Source: Lota lota (Eukaryota; Chordata; Actinopteri; Gadiformes; Lotidae). Taken from it: 64,000 nt of DNA. Below, piece after piece: positions 55,701 through 64,000 of the stretch. The notes beneath the pieces are model-generated. The model was not told the origin of the DNA. It made no database searches and saw nothing but the letters and a program-made list of their open reading frames with translations. The stretch is from positions 1 through 64,000 of the forward strand of contig JACYXH010000231.1 in NCBI GenBank assembly GCA_026745465.1. The letters are read 5' to 3'. The position numbers were made by a program, and so were the translations under genes. The stretch's first letter is position 1. Each line of letters opens with the position of its first letter.

Positions 55701-58700
55701 CCACATAGACACAGCCCACCACCGTATAGACACAGCCCACCACCGTATAGACACAGCCCACCACCACATAGACACAGCCCACCACCACATAGACACAGCC
55801 CACCACCCTATAGACACAGCCCACCACCACATAGACACAGCCCACCACCACATAGACACAGCCCACATAGACACAGCCCACCACATAGACACAGCCCACC
55901 ACCACATAGACACAGCCCACCACATAGACACAGCCCACCACATAGACACAGCCCACCACATAGACACAGCCCACCACATAGACACAGCCCACCACATAGA
56001 CATAGCCCACCACCACATAGACACAGCCCACCACATAGACACAGCCCACCACCACATAGACACAGCCCACCACCACATAGACACAGCCCACCACCACATA
56101 GACACAGCCCACCACCACATAGACACAGCCCACCACCACATAGACACAGCCCACCACCACATAGACACAGCCCACCACCATATAGGAAGGCACTTCCAAA
56201 CCTGTTGGCCATTTCCCCACAAGAGAGAAACAGAGCATCAATCACAAACCGACACGCCAAGCTGGAAGATCCGACGTGCGCCCAAGTCAAAATCAGAGAC
56301 ACTCAGCACAAAATGAGGAAGTGTGTTAAAGAGCCAGTGAACCCAAAACCTTTTCTTGTGGTTTTAAACTTGGTAATGTGTCTAATATGATGGACAACAT
56401 CGTAATCTACGCAGTTTTATCACTGTTCCTAAAATAATACTGATTTAGAAAAAAAGGGTAAAATCCTATGTTTTTGCCCTTCTCCACAAAACAGGATGTA
56501 AACATTCCCATCTGCTGAACGCAGGCAGTGTTCTTTAGTGACGTCTGAGGGCCTTTTCAGATGAACTCAGAGGAGTCACCTGATTGGACCTGTTAGGTCA
56601 GTCAGCAATTTTTCAAGTTTGCGTAGGCTAATCCTGCAGAAGGCATGGTTTTAGTGCTGATAGTCCAGTACTAGGTGGGACTGTACAACATACCTTTGGA
56701 ATCTCACTGCAGCATTTATTTTGGTCTGGAGAAATGTTTCCACAATGCCTACAAGTTCACCTGTCAGAAGAAGTGAGTGGCATTGATCTATGATATTATC
56801 GGTTGGGTGTAGGATGAATCAGCGGAGTGGTCCTATATTTGTAATTGTGTTACTGCCTCGTCAAAAATTGATATAAATATTTATAAATATTTGTCAAAGG
56901 AACACATGGCCCGTGGGCTGATTCTGATCATGTTTTCATGTTGTCTGCGATGCTCCGTCTACTTTCGTGTTTAACACTCGATAGGCTTGAGCGTGAACAT
57001 ATCAGAATTGGCACCTTGGCACGAATCTCAGCGGCATCCATTGGGACCCATTATATTAAACACAGAACAAAACCTAAAACCCAATATTCCTACGTGTGTT
57101 GTCTTTCTACACGTGTGTTTCGGCACAAAATGAGGAAGTGTGTTAAAGAGCCAGTGAACCCAAAACCTTTTCTCTTGGTTTTAAACATGGTATTATGTAT
57201 TTTATGATCGACAGCATGGTAATCTATGCCGTTTTATCAGTGTTACTAAAATAACACTGATAAAATAAAAGTTGAAATACTATGTTTTTGCCATTCTCCC
57301 CAAAATACGATGTTTTGAAGAGAATCGGAAACTAAGAACTTAAAAAGAACCTGTTAAAAGGTTTCCATGGGGTGTTACCATGGGGATAACAACTCAGTCT
57401 AAAGATTCTTCCGACGTGTGTTGTCTTTCTACTACGTGAGGTGGCGCTCCGTGGCTCGTCTGGTGTGTGACCCGCTTTACATTGAAGCTCTGCTGTAACC
57501 GAGTCAGACCGAGTGGATCCAAAAGACACAGACATTCTCTGAACAGCAATAACGTGATATTTAGGCTAGCAGGTAGAGTACAGTGCCCTGTGGCCGATTA
57601 AGTTAATCTAGAGATAACATTAACTTTTTCTATATTATTTTATCCAGACCAATCTATTGGTCGTGAGTTGATCGAATTTCAGTCGAGTCACTGTTACCAA
57701 AGTAAGACCGTCATTAAGAGAAAGCAGGTGTAAAATCCTGTGTTTTTGTCAGTCCGCCAACATGTTTGTGAACGTTCTCCTCTGCTCCAAACTCAAGTTG
57801 TTTTGGTGACATCAAAGTGCCTTTTAATAAGAACTTTGACGTCCCGCTGAAGGGACACCGGTGGCGAGGTGTGTGTGGATGTGTGGAGCTCCGTCTGGGC
57901 AGCGGTTGATGATGACCGCGTCCAAGAGAAAGCTTCTCACACACTTAGACGTTAGGTTTGCTAAACTACACAACATTTGGATTGCAGACCATTTGCAACA
58001 GCGCCACCCATGAAAGAAGGCCTTACCAGAAACAACCAGGTATTCAATGGTAATATAATATATTACCATTGTAGCGCCCCAACCTCTAGTGTTTATTCAG
58101 CTGTGTAACGAGGTCAATTAAGAATAGGACTTTTGGGTTCTTTATATTTCACATGATTAAAGTATAACCTTTACGTAGAACACTGTTAGATTATTGTAAT
58201 ATTATAATTCAAAGACGAGTTGTGGAGTGTTATTAAATGACATTAAATGCTATTGAAATTGTATGGGGGAAAAGGGATGGATAAAATATGAAAGATAAAC
58301 TAAATATTAACCCGACTAAGGTTATTTACACCATTTACTGTCTCACCAGTAAACTCCAAAGTGCTTCCCTTATTTGTTTTCATATACATTTAGATCAATT
58401 GGCCTTTCACTAATAAGACTATTGACTTTCGTTTAACATAACTTCATAAAACCAAATTGCAATTTATATTTGATACTAAATGTACTATTTATGTGTTATA
58501 CAATTTCATACAAATTCTTGTATGACCAGGTAAAACACACTTTAAACTCCTATAAGAAATACAGTACACAGTAACCTGTGTGTCCACACACACAACACAC
58601 ACACACACACACACACGTCAAATGTATTCTGATATGAACCTTGTGGTGTAACTGTTTATTGAGTCAAACTGACCTGAGAGTTTCCAGTGTACAGTGTGGA

Positions 58701-59045
58701 CTCCCCAGTCCAGCAGAGCAGCTTCACTCCTGAATCCTGCACATCATTGGTACTCAGGTCCAGCTCTCTCAGACTAGAGGAGTTGGAGCTGAGAACTGAG
58801 GCCAGAGCTTCACAGCATCTCTCTGACAGATGACAGCCATTCAGCCTTCACACAAGATAAACACAACATGTTAGGAACTGGGATCTTTAATTAGAAATGT
58901 TTTATTAATTTAACTAATATATTCTATTCAATACATTAGATCCTCGTTTCTTCAGTATTGGGTGTAAAATGTAAGTTTTGTATGTTAATTACTTTTTATT
59001 GTAGTATTGTGTATATTGTGTATTGCATTGTAATACATGGTATCA

Positions 59046-59076
<31 letters not shown>

Positions 59077-59077
59077 C

Positions 59078-59108
<31 letters not shown>

Positions 59109-62100
59109 CATATATATACTGATACCATGTAGATATGACTTCTAATAATATACAAAACGTCTCTGTATGTATATATATATACACATACAGACGTTTTGTA
59201 CCTTCTAATAATATACAAAACGTCTCAGAGACGTTTTGTATATTATTATAAGTTATTTTCCAATATTATGTATATTGTGTGCGAGCACGAGATCAGACAT
59301 CATTTGTGCGCACGGGGGCGTCAGTTGCGTGCTGCTTCGCTTTACTGAGCGCGAGTCTGATCGCGATGGCAGTTAGTGTTTACAATAATGATTTGTGTGC
59401 ACGGATGTGCTAGTTGTGTGAGCACACAAAGTCATTTTTGCTCGCGGTTTTTGTCAGTGATATGCCGCCATAAACGTTGCAGGCCTGTACGGCTCGGTGT
59501 CACAACATGATAGACTGTTCGCTCTTAACGTGAGCAAAACAAAGTCCCGGTACCGTTATAGGGAGAGGAGACGACGGATGAAGAAACTGGAATCCCGGGA
59601 TGATCTTCGTCAGGGGAACCGGGCGCTACCTGACCCTCTGCTGTGGACTATCCTCGTGCGTTACTCTGATGATTTATATCCCGTTCAGAGGATGCTAAGG
59701 CGGTTAGCAAACCAAGCTAGCTTTACACCAAACGACCAAAACATCCCCGACACGAACAAAAACACGAATAAAACAATCCCCAAATACACTCTCTCCCGTA
59801 CTCATTTAACCGTCAAACAACTAATAAGTAAATGTTTAAATATAATTTAGCTGGGCGATCTCTACAGAGAATAAAGTACTCTCTTCCTTTGTCCTCTTCT
59901 CTTCCCGCTCTCCTTTTCCCCGCTCGCTCGTGACCTCTCACCCTTCCCCAAATGACCTGGAAGTCTCTATATCAACCCTTCCTATTGGTTAAACCCAAAT
60001 ACAGTCCATATAACCAAATGTACTGAACAAGGTTAACATGTTTTAAAATAGTGGATAGCTATTATTAATTAATAATAAAATAATAATTAACATATTATTA
60101 ATGTATCCTAAATTGTAACAATTACTTATTTATAGCTATATATTTGAATTCAGCAGAATTTAACTATATAAACTATTATTATTAGGTCTTGGCTTTCCTA
60201 ATTTACTATTCATATTTGTTTATTAGTTTAACATATATTTACTAAATCATTACATCAATAAATGTTAATTATGTATTGTGTGTAAAATGTAAAAAAGTTG
60301 TTATGTTGTATTTTTATATTCGAGTAGTATTTATATTGTGTTGTGTGTATTGTACTACATGTTAATAGTGAACCTACAGAGATGTTTTGTATATTTTATT
60401 ATAACTTGTATTCTAGTATTAGGTATATTGAGTTGTGTGTATTGTAATATATGTTATTAGTGAACCTACACACATTTCTTTGTATGCTGTTATAATTTTA
60501 TACTGTAGTAGTATGTATATTGTGTTGTGTATTGTAATAAATGTTATTAGTACAGCTACAGAGATGTTTTGTATATTATTATAACTTTTATATTCTAGTT
60601 TTATGTATATTGTGTTGTGTGTGTTGTAATACATGTTATTTGTGAACATACAGGTATGTTTTGGAGTCTTTGACCACTGGCAGCAGCCTCAGAAGACCCT
60701 CCTCTGAAGCAGAGTATTTATTCAGGTCAAACACATCCAGCTCCTCTTCTGAGGACAATAAGATGAAGACCAGAGCTGACCACTGAGCAGGGGAGAGAGA
60801 TTCATCGGAGAGTCTTCCTGATGTCAGGTACTGTTGGATCTCCTCCACTAGAGAACGGTCGTTCAGCTCATTCAGACAGTGGAACAGATTGATGCTTCTC
60901 TCTGGAGAGAGATCTCCACCTATCTTCTTCTTGATGTAAGACACTGTATTCTTATTGGTCTGTAAGCCTCTTCCCGTCTGTCCAAGCAGACCTCGTAGGA
61001 GAACCTGATTGGTCGCCAGAGAGAGGCCCAGGAGGAAGCGGAGGAACAAGTCCAGGTGTCCGTTCTCACTCTGTAAGGCCTTGTCCACAGCGCTCCGGTA
61101 GAGGACGAGTTTATATTTCCTGGAGGTTGGTGGTTCTTCTGAGAGCAGATTGATGCCAGTTTTGATGAAGGACAGAAAGACATAAAAGGCAGCCAGAAAC
61201 TCCTGGATGCTCAGATGGACAAAGCAGAACACCTTGTCGTGGTACAGCCCACACTCCTCTTTAAAGATCTGGGTGAACACTCCTGAGTACACCGAGGCTG
61301 CCTTTATATCGATGCCACACTCTTCCAGGTCTGCCTCATAGAAGATCAGGTTGCCTTTCTCCAGCTGGTCAAAAGCCAGTTTTCCCAGAGAAACAATGAT
61401 CTTCCTGCTCTCTGAACTCCAGCGTGGATCTGTTCCAGCTCTCCCATGATACTTCCTGTCCCCCTGTATGGACTGAACCCTCAGGAAGTGGATGTACATC
61501 TGAGTCACAGTCTTGGGCATCTCTTCTTCTCTCTGAGATGTTTTGAACCAGTCCTCCAGAACTGTAGCAGTGATCCAACAGAAGACTGGGATGTGACACA
61601 TGATGTGGAGGCTTCGTGATTTCTTGATGTGGGGGATGATTGTGCTGGCCAGCGTCTCCTCTCTGAATCTCTTCCTGAAGAACTCCTCCTTCTGTGGGTC
61701 AGTGAACCCTCTCACCTCTGTCACCATGTCAACACACTCAGCAGGGATCTGATTGGCTGCCGCAGGGCGTGTGGTTATCCAGATGCGAGCAGAGGGAAGC
61801 AGGTCGCCCCTGATGAGGTTTGTCAGCAGCACGTCCAACGAGGTGGACTCTGTGACATCAGTCCAGATCTGGTTGTTCTGGAAGTCCAGAGGAAGTCGAC
61901 ACTCATCCAGACCATCCAAGATGAAGACAACTTGGAACCGGTCGTAACTGCAGATTCCTGCTTCTTTGGTCTCAATGAAGAAGTGATGAAGAAGTTCCAC
62001 CAAGCTAAACTCTTTCCCTTTCAGTAAATTCAGCTCTCTGAAAGTGAAGAGAAATGTGAAGTGATCGTCGTGGTTGGCTTTGCCTTCAGCCCAGTCCAGA

Positions 62101-63109
62101 GTGAACTTGTGTGTTAAGACGGTTTTACCAATGCCGGCCACTCCAGTTGTCATTATTGTTCTGATTGGTTGATCTTGACCAGGTAAGGGTTTAAAGATGT
62201 CTTCACATCTGATTGGCATTTCCTCCTTGGCTGATTTCCTGGAAGCTGTTTCAATCAGTCTGACCTCATGTTCCTTGTTGACCTCTCCACTGCCTCTCTC
62301 TGTGATGAAGAGCTCTGTGTAGAAGTCATTCAGATCTGTTGGCTGTCCTGCTTTAGGGATTCCCTCAAACACACACCTGAACTTCTTCTTTAAACGAGAC
62401 TTTATTTTATGTTGGCACTCGACAGCAGCAGATCCTAAATGAGAAAACAACAGGAGACATCAGTTAGTGGATGGTGGATCAGTGGAAACATGTCAATATT
62501 TCATGTTAAATTATTAACTTCATGCTATTTAGTGGCTTCATTACTCGTGGTTGGAGAAGCTGGTCATGACAAGGACTGCATGTTACAGATTCAAAATGTT
62601 CAGGATTATTTCGTTATTTCCACAGCAATATGATTGGTCTACTTATAGTAATAAAGATAGTGGAACGATCAATGGAAAGTGACTTGCTATGCTGATATAA
62701 TAAGATATTGTTGCATCTCTTCCACTGAGTTATTCTGCAATATATTCTTTAACATTCTTTAACCTGATAGACACACAATAACCCTATATACTATCTGGAT
62801 CAAACCATCTAACCTGATACCCTCAAAATAACCCTACATATCTGGATCAAACCATTTAACCTCCAAGAGGAAAGATATTTTTTACATGGAAAATACAGAA
62901 ATGTAGAACTCTACCTGATCTAATTTGGTCTGGAGAAAACAAGTAAGAGTTTCTTACTGCTCTATTTTCAAAATAAGAGTCTCTTACCACCCCACAGTGT
63001 GTCAGCAAGTTTCTGCTGGATCATCACAGAGAAATGCATCTGTTCCAGCTCTGTTTGATACTGCTCTACAGACTGAGCACTGGTAACCTTTGACCTCTCC
63101 TGGTGGAGT
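50739..63109 (-). CDS. Fish NLR gene (FISNA-NACHT-LRR-B30.2), 5' end outside window
   Basis: Cytosolic pattern-recognition receptor of the large fish NLRC3/NLRP12-like group. Exons in transcription order are 63109-62988, 62434-60652 (FISNA, NACHT), 58845-58674, 54331-54158 and 52625-52452 (LRR), 52274-52228 (linker) and 51292-50739 (B30.2, stop). All junctions have GT-AG signals, and the phases agree except at the first LRR exon, which has lost two bases. Skipping that exon would leave an open frame. Each intron carries large tandem arrays. The N-terminal effector exon is not in the window. The gene faces the TRIM genes, with its B30.2 end nearest to them. Confidence 0.82.
51293..52227 (-). 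other. NLR last intron, shared in part with TRIM genes A and E
   Basis: 52227-52141 matches the start of gene A's intron, and 51850-51755 matches gene E's. A minisatellite of ATACATAGACATGTACTCAT units fills 51855-52080. Confidence 0.8.
52228..52274 (-). CDS. NLR linker exon (47 bp)
   Basis: It encodes [15 protein letters not shown] between the last LRR and the B30.2, as in other fish NLRs. It has acceptor CCCCAG and donor T|GTAAGT. Its 3' half equals the end of the TRIM gene A coding exon. Confidence 0.85.
52452..52625 (-). CDS. NLR LRR exon (last)
   Basis: 174 bp, phase 2 at both ends, encoding one leucine-rich repeat pair: [20 protein letters not shown], then [21 protein letters not shown] frame-keeping module that can be skipped or duplicated. 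Confidence 0.92.
52629..52718. repeat. (CA)n microsatellite abutting an exon
   Basis: About 90 bp of CA. On the minus strand it forms a GT run that ends directly at the acceptor of the last LRR exon and replaces the usual polypyrimidine tract. Confidence 0.9.
53104..53875. repeat. 85-bp minisatellite with CCCTAA units
   Basis: About eight units, two separated by other DNA, of CACATCAGCTGGCCAGAGTT ... AACAGGACAGCAACCCCTAA. Each ends in one to three CCCTAA hexamers, the vertebrate telomere motif. It lies in an NLR intron. Confidence 0.88.
54158..54331 (-). CDS. NLR LRR exon (second)
   Basis: 174 bp, intact. It encodes [20 protein letters not shown], then [20 protein letters not shown]. It is nearly identical to the exon at 58674-58845, so the LRR exon was duplicated recently. 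Confidence 0.92.
54619..54903. repeat. 34-bp minisatellite
   Basis: About eight units of AGTCAGACTGGAGGGGGTTC plus GGCAACGAGCAGGT with small changes, in an NLR intron. Confidence 0.9.
55228..56182. repeat. 21-bp satellite-like array
   Basis: About 950 bp of CACAGCCCACCACCACATAGA units (18-24 bp variants). Higher-order order is visible, since blocks with GTATAGA and AGTAGA variants recur at about 55310-55560 and 55610-55850. The long Trp/Val-rich ORFs on the minus strand come from the repeat only. Confidence 0.95.
56290..58640. other. NLR intron DNA with a duplicated 160-bp block
   Basis: 56305-56465 and 57122-57285 match (AAAATGAGGAAGTGTGTTAA ...). A CA run is at 58584-58617. No coding exon was seen on either strand. 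Confidence 0.6.
58674..58845 (-). pseudogene. NLR LRR exon (first), with 2-bp deletion
   Basis: It matches the exon at 54158-54331 but is 172 bp long. One AG is lost at about 58717 (CAGCAGAGCAGC against CAGCAGAGAGCAGC), which shifts the frame after GVKLL. Splice sites are intact. If included in the mRNA it breaks the NLR; if skipped, the frame is kept. Confidence 0.85.
59048..59253. repeat. (TA)n array and strong palindrome
   Basis: TA/CATA array (59048-59125), then ATAATATACAAAACGTCTC facing GAGACGTTTTGTATATTAT (59208-59246), an almost perfect hairpin. A further inverted pair lies at 59136-59200. Confidence 0.85.
59497..59850 (+). CDS. Unrecognised ORF within an NLR intron
   Basis: 117 codons, Arg/Lys-rich ([19 protein letters not shown]), then [16 protein letters not shown]. 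Sense is opposite to the NLR gene. It has no recognised domain, and its upstream DNA is CpG-rich (59280-59470). It could be part of a mobile element or a captured exon. Confidence 0.25.
   Translation: MSQHDRLFALNVSKTKSRYRYRERRRRMKKLESRDDLRQGNRALPDPLLWTILVRYSDDLYPVQRMLRRLANQASFTPNDQNIPDTNKNTNKTIPKYTLSRTHLTVKQLISKCLNII
59851..60651. other. AT-rich NLR intron, no gene
   Basis: 60290-60650 holds four imperfect copies of an 80-90-bp unit (TGTTATTAGTGAACCTACA ... TTTTGTATATT). Confidence 0.6.
60652..62434 (-). CDS. NLR FISNA-NACHT exon
   Basis: 1783 bp, open throughout, about 594 residues. FISNA occupies about residues 1-70 ([32 protein letters not shown]). NACHT follows: Walker A GVAGIGKT and Walker [11 protein letters not shown], then the [12 protein letters not shown] sensor region and a winged-helix [16 protein letters not shown]. 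The exon ends VVKDSKTYL at donor GTATGT (60651). Acceptor CTCATTTAG lies at 62435. Residues for ATP binding and hydrolysis are kept, so this part looks functional. Confidence 0.95.
62435..62987 (-). other. NLR intron
   Basis: 553 bp with a duplicated ATCTGGATCAAACCAT stretch (62797, 62840). No exon was seen. Confidence 0.6.
62988..63109 (-). CDS. NLR exon upstream of FISNA
   Basis: 122 bp between CTCTCCAG and G|GTAAGA, encoding [20 protein letters not shown] then [20 protein letters not shown]. It is a short helical linker of the type found before FISNA in fish NLRs. The frame joins the FISNA exon at a Gly codon. Confidence 0.75.
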
Positions 63110-63310
63110 CTGGAGAGAACACACACACAATTATACATTGAAACAATCACCAACCAAGTGCCCTCCTGCCCCCTGAACCCAACCAGCCAGAACTGGATCA
63201 CCCCAGAGAATATCACCAGGACTTCCCTCACCCACACCACCCATGACTTGTCACTCAACATGATAGCTTCACTGCCACTCCCTCCACCCAGGTCTGAAAT
63301 CTCGGCATCA

Positions 63311-63962
63311 TCCTTGATCCCTCCTCTCATTCACACCATGTCAACCACATCACTAAAACAGCCTTATCCCTCCTCTCATTCACACCATGTCAACCACATC
63401 ACTAAAACAGCCTTATCCCTCCTCTCATTCACACCATGTCAACCACATCACTAAAACAGCCTTATCCCTCCTCTCATTCACACCATGTCAACCACATCAC
63501 TAAAACAGCCTTATCCCTCCTCTCATTCACACCATGTCAACCACATCACTAAAACAGCCTTATCCCTCCTCTCATTCACACCATGTATACCACATCATTA
63601 AAACAGCCTTCTCCCTTCTCTCATTCACACCATGTCAACCACATCACTAAAACAGCCTTATCCCTCCTCTCATTCACACCATGTCAACCACATCACTAAA
63701 ACAGCCTTATCCCTCCTCTCATTCACACCATGTCAACCACATCACTAAAACAGCCTTATCCCCCTCTCATTCACACCATGTCAACCACATCACTAAAACC
63801 GCCTTATCCCTCCTCTCATTCACACCATGTCAACCACATCACTAAAACAGCCTTATCCCTCCTCTCATTCACACCATGTCAACCCCATCACTAAAACAGC
63901 CTTATCCCTCCTCTCATTCACACCATGTCAACCCCATCACTAAAACAGCCTTATCCCTCCTC
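63311..63962. repeat. 49-bp minisatellite grown from a LINE fragment
   Basis: About thirteen units of CTCATTCACACCATGTCAAC plus CACATCACTAAAACAGCCTT plus ATCCCTCCT. The sequence just before it (63130-63310) with the first unit recalls the LINE motif ILDPS...HVNHITKTA, so the unit was probably copied from a reverse-transcriptase relic. It lies in an NLR intron; the gene's 5' exons are beyond the window. Confidence 0.85.
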
Positions 63963-64000
63963 TCACTCAGACTTATCTGTAAGATTTATGGACGTTTGAT

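Noticed and set aside
55014..56241. Two overlapping minus-strand ORFs of about 400 and 370 codons, rich in Trp, Val and Cys
   Set aside because: They are open only because the 21-bp array has a period divisible by three and lacks stops. There is no protein-like composition and no start or splice context.
61629..62027. Plus-strand ORF of 132 codons over the NACHT exon
   Set aside because: Antisense shadow of a well-conserved NACHT coding exon.
1..64000. A CRISPR array among the regular repeats
   Set aside because: The repeats are contiguous minisatellites without unique spacers, and the DNA is vertebrate.

Overview
The window is vertebrate nuclear DNA, almost certainly from a teleost fish. 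The reasons are bloodthirsty-type TRIM (btr) genes, a fish-type NLR (FISNA-NACHT-LRR-B30.2) gene, GT-AG introns, vertebrate-type tRNA genes, several LINE and gypsy fragments and a very heavy load of CA/GT and other short tandem repeats. That repeat load, with expanded NLR/TRIM genes, would suit a cod-like (gadiform) fish, but this is only a guess.

Layout. 0-19 kb holds an intact TRIM gene (A, 2724-5591), a segmentally duplicated 3' flank, a degenerate LINE (9.2-9.8 kb), a PRC1 exon fragment cut off by a small inverted-repeat element (10.1-10.6 kb), three leftward-facing orphan copies of a TRIM promoter/first-exon block (1-1.1, 10.7-11.3, 12.1-13.6 kb), a TRIM fragment (11.8-12.1 kb) and a TRIM gene lacking its C-terminal half (C, 18332-19180). 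21-27 kb is a tRNA cluster: about seven good genes and several relics. 27-34 kb holds a second copy of a 1.2 kb low-complexity block fused to an orphan TRIM C-terminal half (28566-29299), a solo LTR with target-site duplication, a gypsy gag/integrase remnant and GC-rich DNA. 35-48 kb has two further intact TRIM genes (D, 35871-38013; E, 44099-46049). 48-50 kb is a long inverted-repeat structure around an 88-bp minisatellite. 50.7-63.1 kb is one NLR gene on the minus strand, whose introns are full of tandem repeats.

How the genes relate. The TRIMs have a RING, two B-boxes and a coiled coil of btr type. The orphan half at 28.6 kb carries the ordinary btr B30.2 in the same exon as the coiled-coil tail. 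The three intact genes do not: about ten codons before the expected B30.2 they switch to a sequence matching the NLR gene's short linker exon, then use an intron and a separate B30.2 exon that match the NLR's own last intron and B30.2 exon. The best reading is that an NLR linker/intron/B30.2 cassette was exchanged onto TRIM bodies inside this cluster, so two classes of intracellular immune protein here share one recognition domain. ISRE-like sites beside the non-coding first exons suggest interferon control. The NLR has a 2-bp deletion in one LRR exon, so its function depends on skipping that exon or on the deletion being an assembly error.

Exon borders were placed by hand from splice signals, reading phase and comparison between copies; no alignment or database search could be run.
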